Shown here: positions 1 to 14,000 of the stretch, one piece after another | How the letters are laid out: each line of letters starts with the position of its first letter | How positions within the stretch are numbered: position 1 is the stretch's first letter | NCBI RefSeq assembly: GCF_963576545.1 | Contig: NC_083636.1 | Span: forward strand, 8,435,856 to 8,499,855 | DNA length: 64,000 nucleotides | DNA from: Limanda limanda | Taxonomy: Eukaryota; Chordata; Actinopteri; Pleuronectiformes; Pleuronectidae | Reading direction: 5' to 3' | Position numbers and translations under genes: made by a program | The notes under the pieces: model-generated | The model's database searches: none | What the model saw: only the letters and a program-made list of their open reading frames with translations | What the model was told of the DNA's origin: nothing

Positions 1-3000
1 ATTAGTAAAGGTTGCTACTTTATGTCACATGGAGAATTGGATGATTATCACTCATATTTTCACAATATCGCAAATAAACCTGTGCACTGAGTCGTTAATA
101 AATGAGATTGCCTGAAAAAATGACATTACATACTGTAAATTATTGTTACAGGGCTCTTTCCTCCATGTCTTAAGCTTGTTATGATGTTTTTGACCCTCTG
201 TGGAATCATTCCTTTGTGCGCTTATTGTTTTAAAATCTTAACAGCTTAGGAACAGGATTTGAAATAGAGATAAACACGGAGGTGCTTTTTGCAGTGTGTA
301 ATGTTCTAGTCTTTTTTCCACTTCTCATCACACGCTCTCGCGGCGCAAGGTTGGAAATGTGAGCGCTCGGCTTCAACAGAGCGACAGAGATCCTCTCCAT
401 AGCACTCCTGTTCCCATAACTCTCTGACATAATGTTATTTTAGTCTCTGTACAAGTAGAGTCATAACCCGGTCACTCTAAATAATACCTTGTCTGATTCT
501 CTCATGGTTTGAGGGCCCCAGTTTTGGTCATAAAACCCCATGTTTATCTTAAGTTTAAAAAAAAATGTCAGTCTTTCAGGCAGACAGATCTGCACGAGAA
601 ATATCATTAATTTTACATTGGTTCACGAAGGGATGTTGTGATTAATCATGAAATCTGGCAACCAGACAAATTTGACCTGAATGTAGTAATTCCTCTCACA
701 TGAGTGGGAGATTCATGATTTGGTCAAACAATTTTCTTGGAAGTAGTAAATAACACTGGTTGAGCTTAATCTCAGCAGCACAATGTTGGAGGGAAGGGAC
801 CCAATGCAATTGCGGAGACTTGGTTTGGGAGAAAGTCAGATTATTCAGAATAACCAGGTAAATGTTTGTGGAGGATTGTAGCCATGATCAGACAATTGAC
901 CCTTTGTCCAGTCTAAAATACATTTTGCTGAATAAAGGACAGACTGCTGTGAAACTTGGTTTCAACTGATTGTGACAGACTTTGATGGTCTTCTGAGTTT
1001 TCTTTTAGCGCTACCATGGGATGGACTTTTGTGATGTTAAGTGAATATTTGATCAAAAATTGGTTTTCCATGAAATTCTAATCAGCCATTCATGTTCCCC
1101 TTGTGATTTTCTGTAATAAATTGACAGATCCCCTGACTTTTTTATTATAGCACTCCCAGGTCAAGAGTTGAAATTCTCCTATACCATTGGTTCCTGTCAG
1201 AATGCCAAATAACTAAGAATGTTCCCATCAGCCCGAGCTGTACTTTGTGGTGATTACAAAATGCTGGCATGCTTACACTCTTTACAGTTGGAGCTCTGGT
1301 GGCCGAAGGGTTAAGCTGCCAACCGTGAACTGCTAAACATCTGCATGGTGTTGTCACTGTTAGCGTGTCATCCTTAGCATTTGGCTCAAAGCACCACTGT
1401 GCAAAAGTATAGCCCCACTGAGATGCTAGCATGGCTTTACTCGTAGTCTTGTTCAATTTCTCTGCAAATAAAATGTATTAACCCAACTTGCAGAAGAGTT
1501 ATTGTTGCTAGAGGTTTTTTCACCTGAAATTGTGTCAAATAACAATCAGAAGCGTTTACACATAAATAATGTAATATAAATATAAAATAACAAGATAAGA
1601 TAAAGTCATGTAATAGAAGCAGCCTGTGATGTCGTTAACTGCCATGTCGTTGTTGCCCAGCTCGCTACTTCTCTGCGAGGGTTCAGCTTCAGTGCAGTGC
1701 AGCATTATTTAATGTAGAGTAACTGGTAGCTTATCTCACTGCATGTTCCAAGTAGCTTTACCAACACTCGCCGTCCCATTCAAGCCCTTGCCAGACGGAG
1801 TCCGCTGATTAAGCCGATTAGCACCAGGGAAATCTCCCCGTATTGTGCCGTGTACTGGATATTTAAATCTGGTGTCGTTCTGCATCGACACGCCAGTAGT
1901 TATGCATTTTATTTGCATTTAAACCAGAGCCGAAGAGGGGGGGACCCATGCAAGAATATTTTGGGCTTTTTTAATGGAAGGAAAGCAGTGATTCAGTACA
2001 AAAGTTGTCTTTAGATTGTGTTTAGATATGTTTAGTCCCATATTCCGACCCATACTTGATGATGAGTATTTGATATAGGTTGTGCAGTAATAAGAGTAAT
2101 TTGAGAACAAATTTAACAATGTGAATGTCGTGAAATGTCTTGGACAAGAAAATAAGTAGGCCCACACACGTGAATGTTCGATGCAAAGCCAGGGTTTCTG
2201 GGGATGATGTCTGACACAGATTTGTGCAACCAGCATACATTCAGATTCATCCAAATACACGTCCAGAGTCCTGCCCTACAACAGATTGAGGTCAAGGGAT
2301 TGTCCAAACAGTTTAATTGCCAAAAAAACATCTCCTACAGTCACAACCCTACTCTACCATGGATCACAACAGGATACACACATTTACAGAAAAAAATGCA
2401 ATAGAAGAAAGTCCCAGACACCTCCAGTCCCCACCTGTGGGCTCATACACACAACCACACACAAACAAATGCTGTACAATGAGTATATCCTGAGGCCGCT
2501 CAGCCGTGCTGAACAATGGCTACTGAGGGGAAGTTAAGCCTCTTGCAGCGCAGCACTTAGTGGCCAAGGGATCAGGCGTTAAGACACAAGACGTGTTGGG
2601 AATCCTTCATGACAGCAGCTTTCACAGAGTCACGCCGGGTCAGCACACACCAGCTCGTTCACATCTCATTTCAGGCAATGAATTAGATCTTTAGAATGAA
2701 TAAAAGGGAGGAAATGATGTCGTTCAGGCATCGAAGCACTGATGTGTTGCACTTTGTGCTTGTGTCACTTAATTGAACTCTGCTCTTAGTGATGCTTTGA
2801 AATGCTCTTTTTCTAATCTATAACACAGCTGTCAATGTCTGTCTGCAGCTGTGTGCAGGAACTGAGGGACCTCTAAGTGTGACCACGGTTTACGGTGTTT
2901 AAGAAGTTTCTCTTTCAACAGCTGTGCCTTCCACAATACACACAAAACTTTGACGGGGAATGGTTTTGTTCTGGGTCAGATCGGGATTTATAAAGAGATG

Positions 3001-4599
3001 GTTGCAAGCTTTGTTGACGTGAGACTGTCGCCGATTCGCCTTTGGACGCAACTGGTCAGGATGTCTCCAGGATGTCTTTAGAGTCTTTCCAGATCCTGTC
3101 CTCATTTCAACAACCAAATATGTCATTTTTAGCTTGCCCATAGAACAGCAGATGCTTTATTTGATCTGACACCTCTATGAGACAGAAAACAGTGTCCATC
3201 TGTGCAAAATTGTGTGAACTTCAATAGAAACATAAATGTTCTATGATGTGATAAGGCTGTGGGTAATGTTTGGGTAGGTTTGGACACAACAACTATTTGG
3301 TTGCATTTAGGGTCGCTCCCCAACAGTTGTATCTTGAATTCTCTTCATGTCCCAGTGACATTTCATCTGGCTCAAAAGACATTATTGGCTGGTGGTTGTA
3401 CTTGTCTGTCACTAAACCACCTGCCTACCTGCGCTAACGCTGCCCGTGCTCTCACTGCACATGGCCACCGTCTTCACAAACCACTTAAGTGGAGACGATA
3501 GCCAGAAGTTAGAGAGTGAGTCATGAAAAAAACACAGCAGAGAAAGATCAGTCAAATTTCCCTCCATCGCTACAGACAATGACGTCCACTGCAAAAAGAA
3601 GCAAGAAAAGTGTGCATTCATATGTTTGGGTATGTTTGTGGATTGGTTGTACCACAAGAAAACACTCACTGATGGTTGTAAATGATCAGAGAACAGTCTC
3701 CTGTATCAGAGTTTGTCGTTTTGTCGACTCATCCATCCTCCCAATGCTAACAAAAGAGAGGAGAGTCGCTTAACAGGAAACAAAATGACAGATTCTGCAG
3801 TTTTTATTGGAAGGACAGTCTCGAATGGGTTGAGCTCCCCCAGGACAAGCTGGAGGATGTGACTGAGAAGAAGGATGTCTGCTCATCCTGCTGCCACTGA
3901 AACATGGACAGTCATATAAGGAAACTAGAATTCAAGCCCACTGGGACTCTTAAAGTCTGATCTGGACCTAAAGTAATTTCCCTTATAAAGGAACATAAAT
4001 AATCTTATGACTCTGAAGGTGCTTATAAGTATCAAGCTCAATAAGAAAGTTTCACTCTGGGTTCATTCAGATGTGAATTACATGTGAGTTGAGTCAACAA
4101 ACACTCTGTAGCATGAAGTTAAAGTTTGCAAGCGTTTATAGACGCAGCAGACGTGAAGGGACGAAGCCAAAAGAGAAGTATGGCTGTTCCCTGCATTTTG
4201 TCCTAGTTTGCTCAAAGAAGACCATGTGAAGAGTTGCGTTATTAGAACAGAGGCAGTGATGACGGAGGCCATAAATGGAACTAAAGGCCAGACTCTGTGC
4301 AATGTGACAAGAAGTAACTGGAATACAACGAAACACAATGAGCTGCATCGTATCTGAAGTGTCACTCCAGTGGTACAATCACACGTGTTGTATAATGAAT
4401 GTTTACAGGTTGCTAAAGGGTCGTTTCGTATATTTCACTGGGGTGATATTTGACGCCGTTTCCTGTTATGTGCAAAGCGATGAATGACATCAGGGCTTAA
4501 GGGGTGTTCAGAGATCAAAAGGTCAAAGGTCGCAGCTGGTTGCTCTTTACACGGTGCTGCATGTACACAGACTGTGTGATCAGGGGTAGTTGATGAACA

Positions 4600-4630
<31 letters not shown>

Positions 4631-7600
4631 TCTGTCTGAGTATTTGTGAGTGCACATGTTGTCTTTGTGGTTTGATAGATTTTTTTATTTCCTGCTATAT
4701 TGCATCCTAATGCCCTGATGAATCTTTGTTGGAATGTTCGGGGGGGAAACTGTTTGCAGATTTCTACCTAACGATCTGTCCGATTCAATTCAGATCACCG
4801 GGCATGTTTGACAGTTATAGTGCTGCAACATCATTATGCATTTCATTTACTGTAAGTTTCGACCGTGTTTGGAATGCAGCTGTCTGGCTTTAATTTAGGC
4901 TTTCAGGGACCACACTCACGCTCACAATAAAGAGGACCTTATTTATGGGCCCCCCAGGCCTGCTAGAGTCCTGGGATGTTTCTGCGAGTTTGTTCCGGGG
5001 TTAACGACCTATAAAACCTATTTAAAGCTACAGACATGTTAACATACATTACTCCTGAGTGGGGGGGGGGGGATGTTGCGCCTCATAAAGAGAGATTAAT
5101 GCACATAAAATGCACTTTCCTCCTCTTTTTTCTGCATAAATCATACTTTACATGTCTAATTCACTTTCTGTTTCCATTTCCCTCACATGGTCATTAACCA
5201 ACACATCGGGTCTGGAGCTGATTCTCCTGAAAAATAATGGCTGAGGAATAACTAATTTTCATGTTTATTATCAACAGGTTGCCTAAAAACACAGACATGC
5301 CAGTATTTATACATTTATTTGTTTTTGTGAAAAACAGCGTTTTTACTATTTTACTACAGAGTACAAATAATTCACAATATACAACCTCCACTCCTTTTTG
5401 TGCTTCTTTTATCATGTATAAGATATTAAAAAATAGTATATATTCAATAGAGGAATAAGGGCAGTATTAAGTTGTTTTGTGGGGCATTTAATTGCTTATC
5501 CGTCCATCACGCACACACATACACACACAGCAAACTAAATATGTTAATGTCAGACAATTATACTTGTCCACTATACATGTACATGTTTGTTATGACTAGG
5601 AAAAATAGTTTTTTTATTTTCAAGTAAGTACTTTTGTGATGCATTGAGGTTCATAAACACATTATGTTTGTTTCAAAACTGCTGTGTCAAATGGACTTTT
5701 TGTTTCCACGCACTATTCTTCAATGTATATTTTGGGTTTTATGAGAGAATCAAATCTGCCTCTCGTAGTGATTGTGCAGTGAAACTGTGAACTCTGAAAC
5801 TAAACAGAAAGCAAACTGCTCTGATCCGACTCCTCTCGGTCAGGCCTGCTCGTCTGCTCTGTCACAGCAGCACCGTGACGCCTCTTTTTCATAACTGTGT
5901 CAATGATTTGACTGAGTGAGTTCACTGGAAACACTCTTACATTTTACAGCAGCTGATGTGGATGTCATGCTCCTTGGTAGCAGCTTCCTGAAAGAACTAT
6001 TAATCAGGATGAGAGGACATGGTGTACTTCACTGGTGCCAGTGTGGAAACGCAGTAGCAGCAGAGAGCCGGCTGGAACTGGAGATACAGTATGAACAAGG
6101 ATTGATGAAAATTATATTTATTCTTTTTCTTTATCAATTTACTATAATAAACAGGTTAATTAATAATTAGCAAGCACACAAAAAGTTAAAAAATACGTAA
6201 GTTATTCTTTTGAGGTAAGTTAAACAAAAAAAAAAAAAAAAACGTTATTCAGTAAGCGTTAAAAGTCTTGGTAGGATGATGTTGTGACCTCTGGACGGAT
6301 CCTGGCTCGCCATTGCTCCACTTTAGCAGTCAGTGCTAAGCTAAACTAAAAGTCAGCCGTAGTTGTAACTACATGTTCTACAGTATAACATCATACAACA
6401 AAAACCCCAACCACTAATTTGCACCTATTGCAGCCCCGATAGGTGACACACACAAAACTGCTATGGCCTTTTGTTGTTGGCAAAGGTTGACGACATCTCC
6501 TACAGATCTCATTAGAAACCAAATCAGAACCAATCCATTATACTGTTGTGGCCTCTTGACTTTTTATTAGTGGGGCAGTGGCATTTCTGTCACAGTGCTG
6601 TGGAAATGACGAGCATGTCGTGCCGTCATTGTACAAGCACCTCTATAACTCCGATCTGAATCTATGTGTTGGGAGTCTCCGCTGGGTTAGGACAGAGGAC
6701 GTATCGGTGGTTATTGAGAGAAACAAAAAGGATAAAGGTCAGGAGACGCACTTGCTGTTGACCTTTAGGTGAGTAATTAACTGACTTGACTTGAAGTTTT
6801 CATTTGTTGGTTATAATTTGACCTCAACAGAGCTGATTATTCCTCAACATATCACATAATTCACTGCGTTATTCCAGAGAGCTGTCACCAGGTAAACATA
6901 AATCAAACTCTGGATATTCGTGCGTGAGGAGCCACAGATCTGTCCTGGATGAACATGGCTCATGTAAAGCGGTTTCAAGGAATCCCAATGTCAAAGGTAC
7001 GTTAACACACTGCTCGAATGAGGAGTACTCTGTGATGACAGTACACAGGAATAGGGCTGCGGTAAAAACCACATGAGCATACCTTTGCTGAGAAGTTGCA
7101 AGTTTCTTCACGTATTTTTTCTGGCAAGACAATCACTCCTTGAAGATCAATTCGCGGAACCAAAGTTTATTTTCTGAGAAGAGTCAATCTAAGAAAAGCA
7201 GTGAACATAAGTAATAAGCGACCATTTACACTGGGGATTTGTACCGCATCTGCATTAGATCATTTGGATTAAAGATATGGGGACTGCAGGCCACAGCATA
7301 CGATTCACATCATTTTCAAGCTGAAATAATTCATCAGCCCTGCGGATGTAGGCATTGTCTTCTTAACACAGACCAAACTCATCATCAACAATTTTGTCAT
7401 CTGTTTGTATTTTCTATTAAATACTCACATTAGTTGATTCACATTCATATATTTTTATGATGCAGAGAAGCATAGCTATAAAAGTGTTCACCCTGCTGCT
7501 ATGCTTTCACGATTCATTGTTTTTTTAACACTGGATCAAAGCCATGTGGGTGTTTTTTGTTGAGCGATCGATGCAAAGATACCGTTTGATGTGAAAGTGA

Positions 7601-8789
7601 AAACAGATCTCCACAATGTGATCTTAATTATTCAAAAAGATAAAGGATAAAATCTTCACACACCTCTTCCAAATGCTTGTGCACATTCTGCTTTGCTTAA
7701 ACTATGTCAGGTTGTGTGAGAAACATATTTACTTCAGTTTGACTGAGTCTGGACTCTGACAACCAAGGAATTAAACAATATTGTTTTGAAGCCATTTGTG
7801 TCTAATTCTGCCAAGATGCCGGGAATTCATGATGATAAATCCGCGATGTGGAGTGCAGTGCATGTAGTCTGATGGACAAAATTTGGTCGCACAACTCTGT
7901 AAAGTCGTCCTTATCGTGAGATATCAGGTTGGTTTTCATTCACCTCATGTGTGACGTCAATCTGCATTTAAAAAAAACAGAGGAGGAACACAACAAATCC
8001 CCCAAATATATCATGATATGTTCAAGAGTTGGGAAATCTGATGTCAACCAATGTGCAAGTGCAATGAAAACAGACGTCAAACAAACAATCAGACGAATAA
8101 ATCCTGGCGTCCATGAAGAGACGTAAGAGACGTAAACTCAAAGCACAGCAACAGGCTTTTTTTCTTCATTACTTCACTATTTGTATCATTTGTGGTTTGG
8201 GCATATTTTGGTTTTAATGTAACATTCTCTTTTCCGCAGTGGTTCATTGGAACATAATCTCAGAGCCCATCGGCTAACATCTAACCACAAAAGTAGCTTT
8301 TAGGGGCAAAGGATAATATATCTGGGTTTTTTTTGGTGTAGACAGCAGATATCCGTGCCGACCCTTTAAAGTCTGACTACAGTCGAATTATACTTTCGGT
8401 AGATGTTTTGGTCCAGGCTCTCCACACGGACTGTTGGGCAACCAAAAGCCTGCTGTAACCTGATTGGTCAAAGTAGATCGATGTAAAGATATCGTAGATT
8501 CTACGTATTCTCGTGCAAAATCTGTCAATTCTTTTTCATAATAGACATGTGTTTTCTTTTAAATGAATGGTTTTCTGTTGGATATTCTTTTGAAAAAAGC
8601 CAAATTTAATTGAATTAATTTGACATCATAAAACGAGTGTAAATACTTATTCTCAGGCGCTTGACTTTGAATAGAAACAGGTCATTCTACATAAAGAAGG
8701 TTTATTCAGGATTCGTGCAACGACGAGGGCTCAAGGCAATTAGGCTCCAAACAAGTATCACTCTGATGAATGATGGTTTCTGGTTCCAG
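1..8789. other. Non-coding or unresolved region left of the coiled-coil gene
   Basis: I find no exon here that I can defend. It holds scattered repeat remnants, a GT microsatellite at 4606-4630, a G run near 5061-5071 and one isolated exon-like stretch at 6571-6768. If the coiled-coil gene has 5' exons, they lie here or beyond position 1. Confidence 0.5.
4606..4630. repeat. (GT)n microsatellite
   Basis: Uninterrupted GT dinucleotides. Confidence 0.95.
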
Positions 8790-8915
8790 TCATTGAGAGG
8801 TTTGTGTAAAGAGGAGGACTATGCGTTTCTGGGAATGTCTCAAAAATCAGCGGAAGAGACGGCCGAAGGAACCGGAGCTCTGAAGGACGACAGGCGGGAC
8901 CCGAAGGAAGAGAGG
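8790..8915 (+). CDS. Coiled-coil gene exon 1 of those visible
   Basis: 126 bases, 42 codons, from SLRGLCKEEDYAFLG through KSAEETAEGTG to DDRRDPKEER. Acceptor TTCCAG|TCA, donor AGG|GTGAGA. The frame stays open upstream to 8661, so instead of a splice acceptor this could be a first exon starting at an ATG at 8766 or 8835. Confidence 0.55.
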
Positions 8916-10926
8916 GTGAGAGATAAGACTCTAAATTTAAACAAACCCACAAAAATCAACACTCCACTTATTTGAAAACTATTTTTGAAAGAGAGCGTGT
9001 TTGTGCGTGTGTCCCAGGTCCGCCGGCGACTGGAGAGAGAAAGGCAGGAAAAAGAGAGACTCAGAGCGATAGAGGAGAGTAAGAAGGTGAATACACACTC
9101 ACACAAACACACTTTTCTCTTTTTTTTAATGATACACATGTCTGTACAACTGTGGAACCAAAAAGCCTCTTTGCTTTCAGTGTCTGGCACAGGATGAAAT
9201 GTCGGGACACCAGCTCGGCCTCAGTTGCTGGTGTTTGTTTTCTCTTGAGGTCGCACTCTTGCCAACACGTGCAGATTTTCACTGTAACCCAAACACAAGT
9301 CTGAGAGCACTTACCTCAGACATTTGGATCCCACAGTACACACAGTACAGACACACAGGTTTTCCCTAGGAGCTAAGCAGTAGTAACTGGAACTGATCAA
9401 CGTGATGACAGGTCGTTCTTGCTCCGGGGGGATGGGGTGGGTGGGGGGGAGAATTCTTGAGATTTTGGATCTTAGTGTTCATAAGTTTTGTGACTATTTT
9501 GGTTTCATGAGATACATGTTTTTCAATCTCGGACTATTTCTCAATCCTTTCGTCATATTACTGCTTTACGCGGTATCTCTAAGTTTTGAAAATTTGAATA
9601 TTCAATGAGCTTAAAAAAAAAAAAAATCATATTCAAACAGTAATGGCCGCTTCAAATTCCAAATATACTGAGGTAGTTTGCCTCGGGATCCAGCAGAGGG
9701 CGCTCACTATCAGCTTCACCTATTGCATAACCTCTTGACTAAATGTAATTGAGTAGATGATATTTATTGATATTGGTAATAGAGTAAAAGTGAAAAGTAC
9801 CTTAAAATGAATCTAACTAAGTGAAACATGAAAAACTTATTTAAGTACAGTAGCAAAGTGAATGCACTGTGCTGCATCCCACCACTGGGTAGTGACACCG
9901 AAGTCTTGAGTGGAAGGTGCAGTAACGCACAAAGCTGAGGCTGCTTGTCGACTTTGTACCATGCAACTGACTTACTCTTCGATGGCAACAATTCTGTGTC
10001 CAAGTGAGGAAGTGGAGGAGGCATCGAAGCAAAGCAGAGCAACGTTGAGTGCTCAGTCAACGACAAACAGCGCCTCATGTCAAATTTGTGCAAACCTCAT
10101 TTGCCCCAAAAGCGACAGTCCTCGTTTGAACCAAAGACTTTTGAATAAATTAGTTGCCTTGTTCTACCATTAGCAGATAGCACATGGCAGTTGACTTACG
10201 CTCATGTTTCCTTTGCCTCATCACTCCTGTGAATGGAGCTCATTATTCACAATTTAAGACGCTGTGCTTCACATTTGGTGAGATAAGGCTGCAATAATCT
10301 GCCTAATGGAAAGAGCGGTGCTGAACAGTCAGGCAGACGGGCGGCGCTGCGATGTCGGATCGATGAGTGTTAATTCCCCATCAAGGTTCACTTCATTGCT
10401 CCGGGCAGAATCAGATTCATTTCCATTGAAGAGACCGGCTATGAAAGGCAACTGTGACCCTCTGTCAAGGCGGCTGGGAACATCAGACACTCACACACTT
10501 CACACTGCTAAACACTGACACACACAAATAAACACACACACCCGCTGGAGCAGAAAAAACCCATTCCACATTTCCAGAAAGAAAGTGGTTGTGAGTTCAT
10601 GCCGTAGATTAATTCGCAAACACACAGTTGCCAAAGCAGATGGACATCCTCATTGACATGGAATGCACACGCATGCGCACACAAAACAACGGCCGGTGCT
10701 TTGAGCAGCTGCCCCGTTTCTGACAAGAGTGTAAGAGGTCAACAAGGGACATGGTCTGTTGTTGTTGTCAGTGTTTCCGCAGATTGCACACAGGCACACA
10801 CAAACACGTACACACAGACACACAAAAAGGCAGGAAGTGGATGTCAACATTTACCCTGATAGAGACGACTGTTACTCTCACCTCAATGTGGAATGTACTT
10901 TCCACTGAACCCAAACTTAACCCCAG

Positions 10927-11011
<85 letters not shown>

Positions 11012-14000
11012 ATATAACAGGGGCAGGGACCACTGGCTCTCGGGCTGTGAAACTATTTGATCTGGCCTGAGAGGTATTTCATAAATGGGCTTAATATAAA
11101 CAAATTCTAAATACAAATCAACCTTTATTTTTTGATGAAATCAAATCAAATAGATAGTTGACTAGCTTGCTCCAATGGGTCATTGCTAACAGGTGTTATA
11201 GCGACTGCCAGGAAAAGCAGATGCTGAGTGTTGCGCATTCAAATAGAAATGTTACAATTATTTGAAGTAAAAAAGGAAAAAGTATGTAGCAAAACTGGAT
11301 GAGTAACAATGACGAATGCTTTTATATGAAGAGAAGAAGTTCTAGCTATTGCTTTAGACAGGTTAGTATGACATGCAATAGGTTTAAAATGGAATATAGG
11401 ATCAAATATAGCCAACATCTACTTTCTATGTAAAAACACAGTGGATTAATGGCAGATAATGAACATTACCTCAAATTACATCTCAACTGATGGTGGCAAC
11501 AGGTGCACGAGGACTTGAAAGAATGAATAAACACGGAAGAGGAGGTTATCAAAACAAAAATGGATTTCATGCTTTGACTTTGTGTATTCAGAGTTGTCTC
11601 TGCATCAGCATCTCGGTCCAAAACAAACACTTCACCACGCACACTCCACCAATCTCTTTGTGTACTCTGCAAGGTGTTGCAAAAGCTAGTGGCTCCTCGT
11701 TGCATAACCGACTTGTAAAAATGGATCGCTTGCATCTCAATGGTGGGTTGGAGCTTTATTTAGAGCCTGGTCTTATCCTCCTGAAATAACAGCCTGGGGA
11801 GTGTTGCCTGCCATGATGGCTGCTGAGTGGCGAGACGTGCGTATAGTGGCACAAAGTACGCTCAAAGCCTTGTGGGTATCCTGACTTCTACACTAGACAC
11901 CAGAAATGACACTCTCCTCCTGTCTGCATGTGCTAGCAGCCCATTATGACCCGCAGTTAGGTTTTATTGTAAGGCGACCACTTGCAGTCAGAGTAATTGT
12001 GACAGGAGCAAGTCAACTACTGCAGTATAGAGGGGGTGGTTGGGTTGTTAAAACAGGATGTTTTCTCTCTTTTAGTGGTGAATGCATGATTGAAGCTGCA
12101 AAGAAAATTCCAAGTTTCAGATTTTCGCCTGCCGATCCCGAGACATATGTCTTGTCTTATGAAGCTGCTTATAAATAACCTGATACATCAAACACTTTGT
12201 AGGCGTGTAAAATTCCCCTAAGTCTTTTCAACGTTTAAAAATGTCCACTACGCCTTTTTTTCCCCCTACACATCTTTGGGACATTTTCCCATCCGTGCAG
12301 ACAGTTTATGTTCTCGACCCTCAGACCCTCAGACTGCTCTATACCCTACACACAACTACACAACCCCCACAGCCGGCCAGATGGCTAATTGCCAACATGA
12401 TTGGATCACAGACAGAAGGCAAGTGTTAACACAATTCATCAATTTGGCAGCGATCACCAATTTTAGGGCAATTTGTCTAACGTGTGCTGCTTCCTCCTCA
12501 CACAGCATGAAGACACATGAAGTGTGGATGGAACATGAGTGAAGTAATCATTCAAATGGCCAAATGCTCATTTTCAACTCAAGGCCTTTCTGGAAAGAAT
12601 GTCCTGATTGTTGACACTGTAACTGCTTTCACCTTCACGCCATATGTGTCAGCAAGGCTTCCTCTTTAAACATTAAACTAAATGCCTCCCTCGCTCACAT
12701 CAACTTCCTCCACACATTACTGCTCCCTTGACAGACACACACACACACACACACTCAGTGACAGAAATGTTAATCGATGGCAGGCGTTGTCCACTGAGAT
12801 CAACGCGCCTCGCCCATCTCACATGTATCTCTGTCTGTTGTCCATACACAAAGATTTCTCTCAAATACACACTTGTGATAAATGAGCATGTGCATAACAC
12901 ACATAAACACACACAAACATACACCTAGGGCTCAGTGTTGTATATATGCACTATTATTGTATCAGGGGAACCTTGTAACCTTCAAATTCATCTTATTGTG
13001 CTTTAAGATTTAGTGTGAATGGGCTGTGGGTGGGTTTTTTCTGCCCAAAGCTGGTTTGCAGCTGTGAAATCGAACAGTTTCTCTTTGTGCATAGGAAGTA
13101 TAACATATCTGTGCTATATGAGGTGTGTCCACTATATTGTCAAAGCCAATGACCAGTTAATGTCAGTAAAAAAGTTACTTAAATGAGGCAATTTATACAT
13201 CTATCATCCACCTTCCAAAAATGGACACATAACTACAACATAAAGTCTGACAAACAGAAATTATAAGAGGGTAAATCAAATGCACAAAATATTACTAAAT
13301 ATTAGAAAAAGTTATATTTGCTGGATTCATTTAGTTTGTTTATTTTCTAAAATGGGTTGGAGATTGTGGTTCAAACCAAATCTATTTGGCCAGAGCTCTG
13401 GAACTGGGTTAACTCTTAACGTGATTGTACAGTGTTCATATTCTTAAAAATGATCATAAAACTATGAAAAAGTTAGTTGAAAAGTCCCCGTTTTCAGTTT
13501 CAGAACAAATTAGCAAAGAGTGTAGATACACCATGTATGTCTACATTTTTTTCTTTTCTTAAAAAATATGACATTTTTCTTATACCTCTCACTGGAGGTT
13601 AATTGGGATTAACAATGTGGGAAAGATCTAGAAAATTACAAATGACAAATTGCAACTTGTTGCTAGTTTATAGATCTGTGGATGGAATGTCATTATTTCT
13701 ATAATATACATCAGCTGTAAATGTGGACGGTACTGTGGGCAAGGATTGTTTTATAAACTCCATTATAACATATTTTGCACCAAATGGACTTCTTGCATTT
13801 TATAAGAAGAAAAATGTGTTAGCAAATCGTTGCAAAGGTAGAGCAGCATTAGCCTTCATTTGGCGAACAGTTTCTGGTCCAAGTCCAATATTAAAATATT
13901 AAACTACTGAAAGCTCAAACTCTAATCCCGAACCAAACAATGGGCCAAAAGAGGCCGAAAGGCTCATTTGACCATTTACTGCAATGAAGAAACTTCCTAT

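Noticed and set aside
1290..1440. SINE-like stretch (GGTGGCCGAAGGGTTAAG) and a TAGCATTTGGCTCAAAGCACC fragment
   Set aside because: Resembles pieces of fish repeats, but no B box or clear borders, so not annotated.
10751..11116. Open frames of repeated His-Thr, Val-Cys
   Set aside because: Translations of a CA/GT microsatellite; the same applies at 42.3, 49.8, 51.3, 54.0 and 63.9 kb.
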